A DNA stretch of 16,997 nt from Echinostoma caproni (lineage: Eukaryota > Platyhelminthes > Trematoda > Plagiorchiida > Echinostomatidae), in contig UZAN01050370.1 in NCBI GenBank assembly GCA_900618425.1, forward strand, positions 3,527 to 20,523. Direction: 5' to 3'. A model generated the notes under the pieces. That model ran no database searches. It was not told the origin of the DNA and saw only the letters and a list, made by a program, of their open reading frames with translations. Each line of letters starts with the position of its first letter. Within the stretch, counting starts at the first letter, position 1. Shown piece after piece: positions 8,550 to 16,997 of the stretch. The translations under genes were made by a program, and so were the position numbers.

Positions 8550-8600
8550 TGGTCACTGACGTGCTTTGGACCCTAAAGTTTGAGGTTTCGAGCTCCGCCA
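8550..8600 (+). other. tRNA-like SINE head
   Basis: ggtcactgacgtgctttgg (from 8551) resembles a degenerate tRNA D-arm/A-box. GGTTTCGAGCTCC (8584-8596) resembles a B-box with one extra T. The spacing is tRNA-like, but the cloverleaf does not close, so this is better read as a tRNA-derived SINE remnant than as a tRNA gene. Confidence 0.35.
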
Positions 8601-9358
8601 CCGCCACCCAAATCTTTGTGGTAGGCACCTTTGCTATTGTCCGGTTGAATACCACGCTTATGAGGTTCTTCACTTCAAGCCTCGGGACTAAGGTTACCGG
8701 GTTTCCATCAGTGAACAGCAGATCTTCATGACTATGGTGTTCATTCCATGTACCAAAACATTTACGTTCAGATCCTCAAATATGATCCTATCAGCTAAGT
8801 GCTCTGAACGATTCGGACCTCACAGTGATGGATATTAGTGTTCATTTATTCGTATGATGGTTGATAAAATATTACTGGAAAGCAAATGTTACCCTGTTGG
8901 GAGTCAAATTATACACCTTTGAATTGGAGACCGATATCACTACCGACGAACAAGCAGGAGCTTGAACGATTGGCCGCACGGTAATTTATAACATGGTATT
9001 TAAATTAACCTATTCAGTTTTACTAGGTACTTTTCATGATCGATTTTTATGTTTCTATTCGCCTCCTAGCTCCTCTCATTACCTTTCGCGTTCGAATCTA
9101 TCCTGCTTCTTACTTATTTCGTAATACGCGTGTCTTAAAGCGCTACTTTTATGCCAGAAAGTTCCTCCAATACAATGTAAGAAAACAGTGCTTGAATTCA
9201 CCCGAAAGTTCAAAATTCTCGCCTTTATTTTTGCTAAACTAGATTCCTGTATGATGGATTCCAGCCTGTACAGAGAGCAAATGAAGCTCAAACTAAAAAG
9301 CTATGGAAATTTGTTTCAGGCTGATTGGGTTTCAGCAGTGATGTAATTCAACTGATCC
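8601..9358. other. Noncoding stretch
   Basis: No gene recognised. It may contain the body of the SINE that starts at 8550. The ORFs at 9036-9242 (+) and 9079-9291 (-) overlap each other and lack features. Confidence 0.4.
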
Positions 9359-9425
9359 CGTTGGAGGATCGAACCCGGGGTCTCATGTGTAGAATAAAAG
9401 CCTTATACTCACTTGAGCATCAGAC
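9359..9425 (-). other. tRNA-like SINE head on the minus strand
   Basis: The minus strand has tgctcaagtgagtataagg (9419-9401), resembling an A-box/D-arm, and a perfect B-box GGTTCGATCC (9375-9366) at tRNA spacing. Only three of five T-stem pairs form (one of them G-U), so a working tRNA is unlikely. It lies immediately upstream of, and opposite to, the LINE that begins near 9440. Confidence 0.4.
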
Positions 9426-9439
9426 AGCGGATCTACATG

Positions 9440-10010
9440 ACAGATACATCATACGTCAACAAAGCACAAGCGGACCATTGATCACGCTGCCCTGACGGTT
9501 ATCAGCACTAATGTACCCAAGGTGACAGCAACTTCACTGAGGGAGAGACAAGTAGAAGAGCTTGGTCACTGGACTGCATTATGCACTCAAATGAACATCG
9601 ACGTTCACCCAATAAGCGTCGTACGCCTCTTTCATCAACCGTCCTCACCTCACGCCGGGGAACCCAGACTACTTTGCGTTACTTTGAAGGATGAGAAAGA
9701 CGTCGAGAACGTTCTTCTTTCTAGTTACCTTCTTGGCAAAGTTTCGATTCGTATGAGAATACTTCCTGATCGACCGTGGACCGAACGTATGCGCCATCGC
9801 ACGAACCCAGTAGATGCACACGAGTCGGATTATAAACGAGTTGTACTGATTGACGGAGTCCCGAAATTAAGCGATCCAGAAGAATCCACTTGTCGACAAA
9901 ATGATTGTAAGGAGTGGAGGTTTATTCAAGAGTTGATTGGATGCCATAATATGTTAAGCCAGTCAACTTCCGTGTTCAGCAAACTACCGTGGAAACAGCC
10001 CGAGGATTAG
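9440..10010 (+). pseudogene. LINE ORF1-like protein remnant
   Basis: The frame is open from about 9440, just after a TGA, to TAG at 10008-10010. It includes VTATSLRERQVEELGHW, PRLLCVTLKDEKDVENVL (a pattern like an RRM-type or similar RNA-binding fold) and a Cys-containing end (STCRQNDCKEW) that may be the remains of a zinc-knuckle region. ORF1 proteins of CR1/Jockey elements bind element RNA and form particles with ORF2. No start codon is certain; a good ATG is not visible, so the true N-terminus may be lost or in another frame. Beyond 10010 the sequence is broken by many stops until the endonuclease starts at about 10277. An N lies at 10092. Confidence 0.6.
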
Positions 10011-10276
10011 GAAAGTAACCCTCAGTACCTCGAAAATGGTCACATCGATCTTGCAGGTATGGTATCGAAACAGAATAAGAGGACCACAAGANTACGCCTT
10101 AGACCACTTAAACGATGTCCGCAGTTAGAAAACCAAACTCCACTTCCCTTCACTTCTTCAGAAGCCCATAACAGCAGAACTGATTCCCCAAAAAACTACT
10201 GCTAGCCGACCGCAGAGTGACTGGCATAAATAATGATTCGAAACCCAGCGGAGTCCTAAACAGACGCTCCCTGACT

Positions 10277-11180
10277 TGCTTTTACACAAACGCACAAGAC
10301 TTCCTTACCAAACTCCCTGAGGTTCAAATGCGCTTACAAACTGGTCAGTGGGATCTTGTTGCCATTACCGAAACTTAGTTGACTACCGATATTCTCGATT
10401 AGGCATTGCACCTATGGGTAATGTCGCTGCTTAGGCGTGATCGTTCTATACGAGGTGGTGGTGTGCTACCATATTTCTGCAGCAACCTTCAATGTGAACC
10501 ATTCGATCTCTTCAGTGCAGCCCCCGATACACTTTGGTGCACAATGAGGCTGTCCAAAGATAGCAATTGTTTGATCGGTGTAGTCTACCGCCCTCCTGCA
10601 TCCTCAGACTCAGCTAACGAGACACTCTTGCAGACTATGAGAAATGCTGTTTCAGTAAAGTGCACTCATGTTCTCATAATGGGAGACTTCAATTGTCCCA
10701 ATTTTACAAAAAAGCCAGAACTATCACCACCCTTTCGAGCGAAACTTATCATAGTTTAATAGACTCGCATCCGATGTATAATCACGTGAAGAATCCCACC
10801 AGATTTGAAACAGGCTACCAACCGTTAACATTGGATTTGGTATTGACAAGCAAGGAGCTCATGGTCGAATCGGTCGAAATAACTTCTCCATTAGGACGAA
10901 GCGACCATGTATTTCTGCTTTTCGATTACATTTACCACACCTCAACAGAAACATGCCAGAAAACCAACACACGCATAGTTATTGACCACAATGAATTACT
11001 GAACCTTGCTACTGTCAAACAATGGACACAACCAGAAGAGCAGCTAGATCCACTGGAGTCCTGGAAAAGATTCATTGAAACACTAACAGAAATCATAACG
11101 GTCGCCACAAAAATCAATCATGTTGGTGCGTTGCCTACACGATTATCACCTATCCGTAGTCGAACCAAGAAATGGATGTT
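10277..11180 (+). pseudogene. LINE ORF2, AP-endonuclease domain remnant
   Basis: This is the exonuclease-endonuclease-phosphatase-type domain that nicks the target site. Motifs in order: CFYTNA (10277), WDLVAITET with the catalytic Glu (ending 10375), LLRRDRS and GGGV, VVYRPP, IMGDFN (GDFN at 10682-10693) and GRSDHV (SDH at 10900-10908). Defects: TAG at 10376-10378 where a Trp is usual after TET, TAG at 10400-10402, and a frameshift between GDFN and about 10720 that moves the rest into another frame. The frame shifts again near 11180, at the junction with the RT part. The catalytic residues themselves are still readable, so the family assignment is firm although the protein is dead. Confidence 0.85.
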
Positions 11181-12788
11181 ACAGAGGAATTTCTCTTGGC
11201 GAGAGTTCAGAAGATATTCGACTGCGACACATGGGATAACTATATATTGCTGAGAAACCTTTGTGTAAAGTTAGTGCGAGGGGATAAATGCAGGTTTCAA
11301 GAAACCCTGGCACATAAATTTATTGCCAATCCAAAGCTACTGTATAAGCAAATCAATGCTACCGGACAAGTGAACTATGGAATATTGGCACTAAGGCATG
11401 CAGGACGCGTTTCCACTGCTACTGCTGAAGCAGCCGAATTCCTAAACGTCCAGTTCTACAAAGTGTTCACTGCAGGTAACAAAGGTGGATTACAGCTTCC
11501 ACACCTTCTATCAAGTGTCCCATACCCCCAGCTGACCACCGTCACGTTAAAATCTGAAACTGTTAAAAACAAACTATTGGCGCTGCGCCGGAATGCATCT
11601 CCAGGGGAAGACAACATCCAGCCACAGACCCTGGCGTCCTTGGCAAACTACATATCTGAAATAATTGCCCATTTATAACAAAGAGTGTTCAACAAGACGA
11701 AGTAGACGTAGTCTACTGAGACTCCTTCAACGTTTTTGACAGGGTTAACCACCATATACTGCTGCGAAAGCTCCATAATTACGGCGTCCGAGGACTGCTA
11801 CTGGACTGGATTGAGGAATTTCTTCGGCAACTTATCGTATCGGTTCGAGTTAATGGTTCTCTGTCGGGACCGATAGAGGTTGTCCGCGGAGTTCCACAAG
11901 GATCCGTACTCGCTCCGTATCTATTCTTAGCATTCATAAACGACCAACCAGATATCCTTAGAGAAAAAGGCATTATTATTCGCTGATGACGGTAAAACAT
12001 GGAGGACGATAAAATATACTGAAGATTATGAAACCTTGCAGGAAATTCTAGACGCAGCTTTCCGATGGTCCATCATTAATGACATCGAATTCAACGTTAA
12101 AAAATACAAGGTTGTATCGTTTCGCCACAGGGGCCGCCTTCCATACTTACTTGGAACTCAGCCATTTCCGCGTTCTCCAAACAAAAAGGACCTGGAACTT
12201 ATCAGTCATGAGGATCTAGGATGTTCCACACATTGTGCAAGAGCGTCTTCATTGGTTATAAGACTCGTTGGATTGCTAAAACGTGTGTATGTATCATTCG
12301 AAACAGACCTATTGCCCCGTTCATTATCAGCATACGTTAAACCACACACCGAGTATGCTATACAGGCTTAGAATCCATGGCTGATTCGTAACCAAACGGC
12401 ACTTGAACGTCCGCAGAGAACAGCAACCAAAATGGTCAAAGGGTTACAATGTAATAATTACGTTGAAAGGCTGCGAATTCTCGGACTCTATTCGTCTGAA
12501 TAACGTCGAATACGGGGAGACATGATCCTCGTTTATCAAATACTACAGCAACCTAACCATCCGTGTAGTACTCTAGTGACGCTATCCAGGAATGATCACC
12601 TCCGAGGATATCCGTTTAAACTTCTGCTCCAAAAGAGCCGCCTCGACTGCAGGCGTCATTATTTCAGCCTCAGAGTTTGTAACACCTGGAACTCTCTTTC
12701 ACCTCAAATAGTTTGTGCACCAACCATCGATTCATTCAATTCACGGCTCGATGAAGCATTAAACCATCTAAATTTTCAGTTCCCATGA
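11172..12788 (+). pseudogene. LINE ORF2, reverse transcriptase and C-terminal remnant
   Basis: The first frame (11172-11678) gives a linker and an early RT motif (NASPGEDNIQPQTLASL) before TAA. A second frame (11696-11986) gives FNVFDRVNHHILLRKL (motif A), then GVPQGSVLAPYLF and FINDQPD (motif B region). A third frame (11979-12788) gives FADD (11979-11990, catalytic aspartates intact), a thumb region and a conserved LINE C-terminus (FSLRVCNTWNSLSPQI). Extra stops: TGA 11717, TAG 12369, TAA about 12498. Between the early RT motif and motif A, the part with the usual NYRP-type motif is absent, so about 100 residues may be deleted near 11680-11695. The final stop follows NFQFP at 12786-12788. 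Confidence 0.85.
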
Positions 12789-12892
12789 GTGAACATCAGA
12801 ATTTCCTAGTCAGTTGTACTACCAACCGAACCCAGTGTGTACAGACACTATGGGATTCAATAAGCATCAGCTTTGTAATTTATCCATGATAA

Positions 12893-12914
12893 AAATTTGA
12901 TTTTGAATTTGAAT
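12893..12914 (+). repeat. LINE 3' tail of TTTGAA-like units
   Basis: aaatttgattttgaatttg is made of imperfect repeats and closes the 3' UTR of the first LINE, as short tandem tails do in CR1-type elements. Confidence 0.6.
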
Positions 12915-13279
12915 GTAAGCTGTTCATCATGGCACAATCTATCTTGGCTAGCTTGTCGCAGGCATCAAATCTCGAGCACCTTATTCATAGTTCAAAACGG
13001 TTGAGAACATTCTACCAAACTTGTGCGTGATTAAATTTATCACATCGCCTCTCGATTGCCTGCGCTACGTTTGTGTGCTCGTCGTCTCACTGGATTTTAT
13101 GATTATCTCGATGTCAAACATGTTCCGGACCCATACCTACTGTCGTCAGGATATGTTTAGATTGAAACCTGGTAATTCTGTGCCTCATAAAAACAATATG
13201 CTTGGAGAATGTGGTAATCATGCTTGGATCAAGAGGCGCTGAGTGTATTTAATAGCACCTCTCCTTCCAAGATGACCGT
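12915..13279. other. Spacer between two LINEs
   Basis: No gene was recognised. An ORF at 13021-13242 has no domain features; it could be a decayed upstream part of the second LINE. Confidence 0.35.
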
Positions 13280-14172
13280 GCCGTCATTGATCAGTACCAA
13301 CACTAGCTCTGTCTTCGCAAAGATCTCGGATTTACCTTCCTCACTGAACACATGCAATCATTCCATTACATGTGCCTTATGCATACAAGAAACCTGATAA
13401 ATCAAAACGTTGAGCAAATAGATGGTTTCGACTGATACCGGCAGGATAGACAACATAGCGGGAAGAAAACTGGAAGTGGTGTGGCACCGTACATCAACAC
13501 TCTTTGGTGTGGCAAGTCTGAAATGATTTTCAGCTATTCTGAAAAATCCGTTGACAATTTATCCGTTTGTTATCATTCCAGTTTTTCTCGATATGAAATG
13601 ACAATTATCACTAATGTGCATATACCTCCTTTGTGCTCTCAATCAGATATATATTGTCTTTCTTTGATCATTGCATCCCGTTTTCGGTTCTAATATTAGA
13701 TGAGAATCTTCATTTGGCTGTTGGTGACTTCAACCATGTAAGCATTTTCCCTCTGCTTCCTTTTGGCTTGTCTGATTTGTCTCATTCTTCTACGAGAGGC
13801 TCTATATTTGACCGGGTTATCAAAAACCATCCCACTTTATTTTCTCTCAAACTAATGGCCTCATTCGCTACCAGTGATCATTGTGTTCTCCTCTTAAGAC
13901 CAAAGATATACTCTCGTTCTGCATATCCAACATTCATACGATCAAACCAGATAAGGTTTCATCTCCGTAACTTTTCATCAACCCGCATTTCTCTTCTCTG
14001 TCGTTCCATAACGGTTGCTCAATCTTGGTTTGCTTCTTGTTCATCATTTCTTCACTGTTTTCACCGAAACGATGAAATCGATTTTCCATTTTTGCTGTCC
14101 CATGGAAACGCTGTTTGTTTGCAACGGCAAAATTGCATCTCCTCCCTTGAACTCACTACGAAGGCAAAATGA
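13280..14172 (+). pseudogene. Second LINE, AP-endonuclease domain remnant
   Basis: Readable pieces: SSVFAKISDLPSSLNTCN, then LCIQET (catalytic Glu motif) followed by two stops, IDGFD, GSGVAPYINT, a frame change near 13630-13690, AVGDFN (GDFN at 13723-13734), TRGSIFDRVI and ATSDHCVLL (SDH at 13873-13881), then RPKIYSRSAYPTF. Endonuclease core motifs therefore survive in order. The frame that holds GDFN and SDH runs to a TGA at 14170-14172; the later part (14015 onward) drifts into another frame. The segment between about 13960 and 14350, which should lead into the RT, is hard to read as protein in any one frame and may be partly deleted. Confidence 0.8.
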
Positions 14173-15237
14173 ACGATCCCATCAATCTCACCACCCTGCA
14201 AATCCTGCAAATGAAAAACACAAGGTTTCTGTGGCAAGGAAGTTGTCTTCTCTGCGGACAAAAAAACATGACCATAATACCTGTTCCCAAACCTTGTCGT
14301 CAACCGTTCTTGCAAAACGTTTTCGTCCCACTACGTCGACGTCTTTAGTTCTAAAGTTGATTGAGAAAGCCATCATGAGTCACCTATAGTCACTTGTCAC
14401 CATTTCCCATGATCCTCTTCATTTCGCGTATAAACCCAACGGATCCACTTTGAATGCTGTCTACTCTGGTTCATTTTATAAGCACGTCATTGAACAGCTC
14501 TGCCAAATCTGTTCATTACGTTTTTCCCGATTATTCGTCTGCTTTTGATTCTGTGTCCCAGTCATCCTTCCTTTTCAGGGTTGAATCTTTTGGCGCCCCG
14601 AGACAACTACTTTCGTGGCCTTCTGAAAGAATCCAGTGCACAATGCTGGGCAGGAATACTTCCAGTCCTCTATTCAATAATTCAGGTTTGTTTCAAGGTG
14701 CTGTCCTCTCTCCGTATCTTTTCTCGGCTTTCATTGATGATCTTTTCGTTCCACATCCTGCTCATATCCAAAAGTATACTGACAATGTCGTTTTATGTCA
14801 AACCGTTTCTTCTTCTTCGGAATTTTCTTCCCTCACTGAAAATCTGTCCCGAATCAAACGGTTTTCAAACCTTAATCTTAATTTCTCCTAGTGCTTGGGG
14901 TGCATTTTTAGTTCTTCCCGCTCTACATTCCCGTTAGACTCTGTAATCCCTAATTGTAACCTTTTTCTAGAGTGACCTCAGCCAAATATCTGGGTGTTAC
15001 CATCATTAATAATCTTAGGTGGTCGATACACATTCAGAACTGTATGAGAAAACTTTGGTGCCTCTTCTTTCAGTTCAGAAAGCTCAGACAATTTCTCACT
15101 TCCCAACAGGTTTTGTTCTCTTTTGTTCAACAATGCGTTCTCCCTGTTTTACTTTACTGCTCCCCTGTAGTGTTTCCCGGTCTATTGAAACAGGACTTTG
15201 AAACTGTTCGTCGTGGATTAATGACAATAAGCCGTGC

Positions 15238-15249
15238 ATCTTTAATATC
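15238..15249 (+). repeat. Target-site duplication, left copy
   Basis: atctttaatatc is identical to 15453-15464. It flanks the foldback insertion; LINE coding (RASLIS) runs up to it and resumes after the right copy. Confidence 0.75.
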
Positions 15250-15452
15250 TGTTGACAAAGTATTCAAAATTGGTTCTCGTAGCTCATTTCACCTGTTCGC
15301 CGAGCTTGGCAATTTGTTTGCAAACGTTTCATCACCAGCCGAGGTGACACCATCAGTTTTGTAAAGTGAAGTGAAGCACTGATGATGTCACCTCGGCTGG
15401 TGATGAAACGGTTGCAAACAAATTGCCAAGCTTGGTGAACAGGTGAAATGAA
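15250..15452. mobile_element. Foldback insertion inside the LINE
   Basis: A 203-bp insert flanked by identical 12-bp direct repeats (15238-15249 and 15453-15464). Its arms, 15284-15356 and 15379-15451, are 73 nt each and complementary at 69 positions, around a 22-nt loop. A 34-nt segment (15250-15283) precedes the left arm and is not repeated. The right arm contains CTGATGA (15379-15385), a short hairpin (TCACC, loop TCGGCT, GGTGA) and GAAAC, resembling a hammerhead core. There is no coding capacity. The target-site duplication shows a real transposition event after the LINE had arrived; the length of the duplication and the unpaired 34 nt favour a retrotransposition-type mechanism over a TA- or 8-bp-type DNA transposon, but this is inference. 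Confidence 0.8.
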
Positions 15453-15464
15453 ATCTTTAATATC
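15453..15464 (+). repeat. Target-site duplication, right copy
   Basis: Identical to 15238-15249; the interrupted LINE reading resumes at this point. Confidence 0.75.
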
Positions 15465-15645
15465 CGCCGAGTCATTAATTAATCACAGAACTTATTAATG
15501 GTCACATGGAGTCTTGCATGAACTTTGCCAATAATATTCTAAACGACCTCTCTCATCCTTTGCATTTTGACTTATCTTTTTGTCACTCTCACTCGATCAC
15601 TCATTTCTTTTAACTGTATCTTACCTGTCGAATAAACATTTCTAA

Positions 15646-15656
15646 CCCCCCCCCCC
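15646..15656 (+). repeat. Poly-C run in LINE coding sequence
   Basis: Eleven consecutive C. Reading across it shifts the LINE frame, and the downstream peptide (EPYLARILINKERVINELR) is plausible in only one frame, so the run has gained or lost bases. Confidence 0.9.
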
Positions 15657-15849
15657 TGAACCGTATTTGGCTAGAATCTTGATTAACAAGGAACGAGTTA
15701 TAAATGAATTACGTCAATCTTTAATTGAATGAATCAAACTTTTTACTCAGCACTCCATTGAATTTGTTTATACTTCTATAGTTTCTGCGGTGTGACGACC
15801 AGCGTACAATTTTTAACTGAAGTGTATGTATATCTCAGCTTGCAAAAGT

Positions 15850-15873
15850 TATACAAATACAAAATACAAATAC
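15850..15873 (+). repeat. LINE 3' tail of ATACAAAT-like units
   Basis: Three imperfect copies of (A)ATACAAA follow the LINE's 3' UTR, as expected for the tail of a CR1-type element. Confidence 0.6.
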
Positions 15874-15883
15874 TTAGTTTGAC

Positions 15884-16053
15884 AGTCTATTGACAATTGT
15901 TGCGACGCTTCAATCAATTCGCATGTTCTCACGTTCGGGATACTTCCAGCCGAGTCATAACCATTGAAGATTATTGTTGAGGTGAGTCCAGTTCGATGCC
16001 CGAGGTAAGCTGCAAAAATTGTAGATGATAACAATGACACTCGGTCGTGAGCG
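15884..16053. repeat. 170-bp tandem unit, copy 1
   Basis: From agtctattgac to gtgagcg. It differs from copy 2 at about four positions, all in the first 35 bases. On the minus strand the unit holds an acceptor-like tract (ctacaatttttgcag) followed by an open frame (FNGYDSAGSIPNVRTCELIE); the frame is open in this copy. Confidence 0.9.
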
Positions 16054-16054
16054 N

Positions 16055-16224
16055 AGTCTATTGACTATTGTTGCGATGCTTCAATCGTTTCGCATGTTCT
16101 CACGTTCGGGATACTTCCAGCCGAGTCATAACCATTGAAGATTATTGTTGAGGTGAGTCCAGTTCGATGCCCGAGGTAAGCTGCAAAAATTGTAGATGAT
16201 AACAATGACACTCGGTCGTGAGCG
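16055..16224. repeat. 170-bp tandem unit, copy 2
   Basis: Same length as copy 1, which it follows after a single N (16054). On the minus strand the open frame of copy 1 is interrupted here by TAG (CAA CAA TAG), which argues against both copies being functional exons. Confidence 0.9.
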
Positions 16225-16245
16225 GCTTCCTTTCAAGGTTCACCT

Positions 16246-16264
16246 TCAAGTCAAGTCAAGTCAG
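16246..16264. repeat. (TCAAG)n microsatellite
   Basis: Nearly four copies of TCAAG. Confidence 0.8.
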
Positions 16265-16292
16265 TAGTAGTTTTATACACCCGGATGGATGT

Positions 16293-16339
16293 ATTTTTAA
16301 CATTTACACCATATTTGTGGATTAAAGTTTTACAAAATC
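16293..16339 (+). repeat. 47-bp dispersed direct repeat, copy 1
   Basis: Shares the core accatatttgtggatt and the end tacaaaatc with 16952-16997, with a few mismatches and a 1-base length difference. The 612 bases between copies contain no recognised gene. Confidence 0.75.
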
Positions 16340-16951
16340 ATACATAATAAACTGAAAGCAGTGTTTGTTAATGAAGCGAACCGGTTTGGCATCTGACGAT
16401 CGAGCACGTGATAATGGCCAAACCAAACGGTGGCCGAGTGGAGTGAGTAAATCACAGTCGTTCCAGGCGGAGTAGAGCAGAGTGCACGACAAGAGTAAAT
16501 TTGATGCACGGAAAAAGGAATGTGAAGTGTTGTTTTTCAGTGCATTCGCCCCCCATCGGACTTTACCGTTTCTCTCCCCTGTTCCCCAGCCAAAAGAGAA
16601 ACTTCGTCACTTTCTACCAAGTCTTGGCAATCATTAACCGTGTCAATCATGCCAATCAACATTTTAGTCGAAATGTTTTGTTTTGTGCATTTTCACCCTT
16701 TTTATTGAAGATAATAACGCAATTTCCAGGAGAAAGGGACCAATCAAAGGGTTGTCATACAACACATACTGGTCTTTCACACAGTCCCTTGAACCACAAG
16801 ATCGATAATAATAATAATAATAGTATTAATAATAATGCAACTAATGTTGTTTTACTTTCTTCTTATTTATTGAGTTTCAAAATTTTCAGGAAATTGGCTG
16901 TGGCCAATCAGGGGCTGTCCAGGAAACTATAGAATCCAGGAAAATGAGTGA
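16340..16951. other. Noncoding stretch between two direct repeats
   Basis: The ORF at 16501-16932 includes an Asn run from an AAT microsatellite (16804-16836) and has no domain features. The stretch may be the body of a repeat or an insert between two copies of the 47-bp element. Confidence 0.4.
16804..16836. repeat. (AAT)n microsatellite
   Basis: About ten AAT/ATA units with an AGT interruption. Confidence 0.85.
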
Positions 16952-16997
16952 ATTTTCAGCATTTAGACCATATTTGTGGATTTAAATTTACAAAATC
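16952..16997 (+). repeat. 47-bp dispersed direct repeat, copy 2, at window end
   Basis: Matches 16293-16339 up to the last base of the window, so the repeat may continue beyond it. Confidence 0.75.

Larger units (their letters stand above)
9440..12914 (+). mobile_element. Dead CR1/Jockey-type LINE, near full length
   Basis: The order is ORF1-like protein, apurinic-type endonuclease, reverse transcriptase, C-terminal region, then a TTTGAA/TTTTGAA tail, which is the layout of APE-type non-LTR retrotransposons of the CR1/Jockey group. All parts lie on the plus strand but in changing frames with several stops, and a segment of the RT seems missing. It is an old non-autonomous copy. The 5' end is set where the ORF1 frame opens; the 3' end at the microsatellite-like tail. 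No target-site duplication was found by eye. Confidence 0.85.
14200..15732 (+). pseudogene. Second LINE, reverse transcriptase remnant with YTDN active site
   Basis: SLVLKLIEKAIMSHL, a stop, then SHDPLHFAYKPNGSTLNAV (early RT motifs); in the frame from 14454, DYSSAFDSVS (motif A), NNSGLFQGAVLSPYLFSAFIDDL (14673-14741, motif B and beyond) and KYTDNVVL. The catalytic YADD is YTDN at 14775-14786: the first Asp is kept and the second is Asn, so polymerase activity should be lost. After another frame change come SAKYLGVTI, CVLPVLLYCSPVVFPGLL and SRASLIS; the foldback at 15250-15452 interrupts here. Coding resumes with AESLIN, then LNDLSHPLHFDLSF, and across an 11-C run with EPYLARILINKERVINELR, ending in TGA at 15730-15732. 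Confidence 0.85.
13280..15873 (+). mobile_element. Second dead LINE of APE type, interrupted by a foldback insertion
   Basis: This element differs clearly from the one upstream in sequence (T-rich coding strand, different RT wording) but has the same order: endonuclease, reverse transcriptase, C-terminus, then a tail of ATACAAAT-like units at 15850-15873. It lacks a recognisable ORF1 and is probably 5'-truncated. Frames change several times, the RT active site is mutated, and a 203-bp foldback lies within the C-terminal coding region. It belongs to the CR1/Jockey superfamily broadly; the exact clade needs a tree. Confidence 0.85.

Noticed and set aside
9359..9425. A true tRNA gene on the minus strand
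   Set aside because: T-stem and acceptor pairs do not form; kept only as a SINE-like head.
14061..14376. Minus-strand ORFs opposite the second LINE
   Set aside because: They are antisense shadows of degenerate LINE coding sequence.
16501..16932. 143-codon ORF
   Set aside because: It contains an Asn run from an AAT microsatellite, mixed hydrophobic noise and no domain; it lies between two direct repeats.

Overview
The window looks like draft nuclear DNA of a flatworm, most likely a digenean trematode (fluke). The grounds are decayed LINE retrotransposons of the RTE and CR1/Jockey type, AT-rich noncoding DNA, GT-AG splice-site-like exon edges, tRNA-like SINE fragments, hammerhead-ribozyme-like repeats and two N characters. 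Nothing looks prokaryotic: there are no operons and no long intact genes. The species cannot be named from this sequence alone.

Layout. 1-3420: the probable 3' end of a host gene on the + strand, with a possible penultimate exon at 175-298 and a better supported terminal exon at 2672-2877, separated by a ~2.4 kb intron holding microsatellites and a tRNA B-box-like fragment. 4148-4405: a 258-bp foldback element whose two 57-nt arms each read outward as a near-complete type I hammerhead ribozyme; a diverged partial relative follows at 4509-4683. 4961-5240: a putative exon on the - strand that abuts a 5'-truncated RTE LINE (5242-6140). 6375-6900: a CpG-rich stretch with weak ORFs. 7293-7430: a possible terminal exon with a basic stretch and an acidic tail made by a GAT repeat. 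7431-9440: noncoding DNA with two tRNA-like SINE heads.

9440-12914: a dead CR1/Jockey-type LINE (ORF1-like, AP endonuclease, reverse transcriptase, A/T-rich tail) with frameshifts, stops and a probable internal deletion. 13280-15873: a second, different dead LINE in the same orientation, interrupted at 15250-15452 by a foldback insertion that has a 12-bp target-site duplication and a hammerhead-like core in one arm. 15884-16224: two tandem copies of a 170-bp unit separated by an N. The end of the window carries short repeats and a 47-bp direct repeat.

The region is mostly a graveyard of mobile elements around fragments of at least one host gene. The most interesting signal is the pair of divergently oriented hammerhead-like units at 4148-4204 and 4349-4405.
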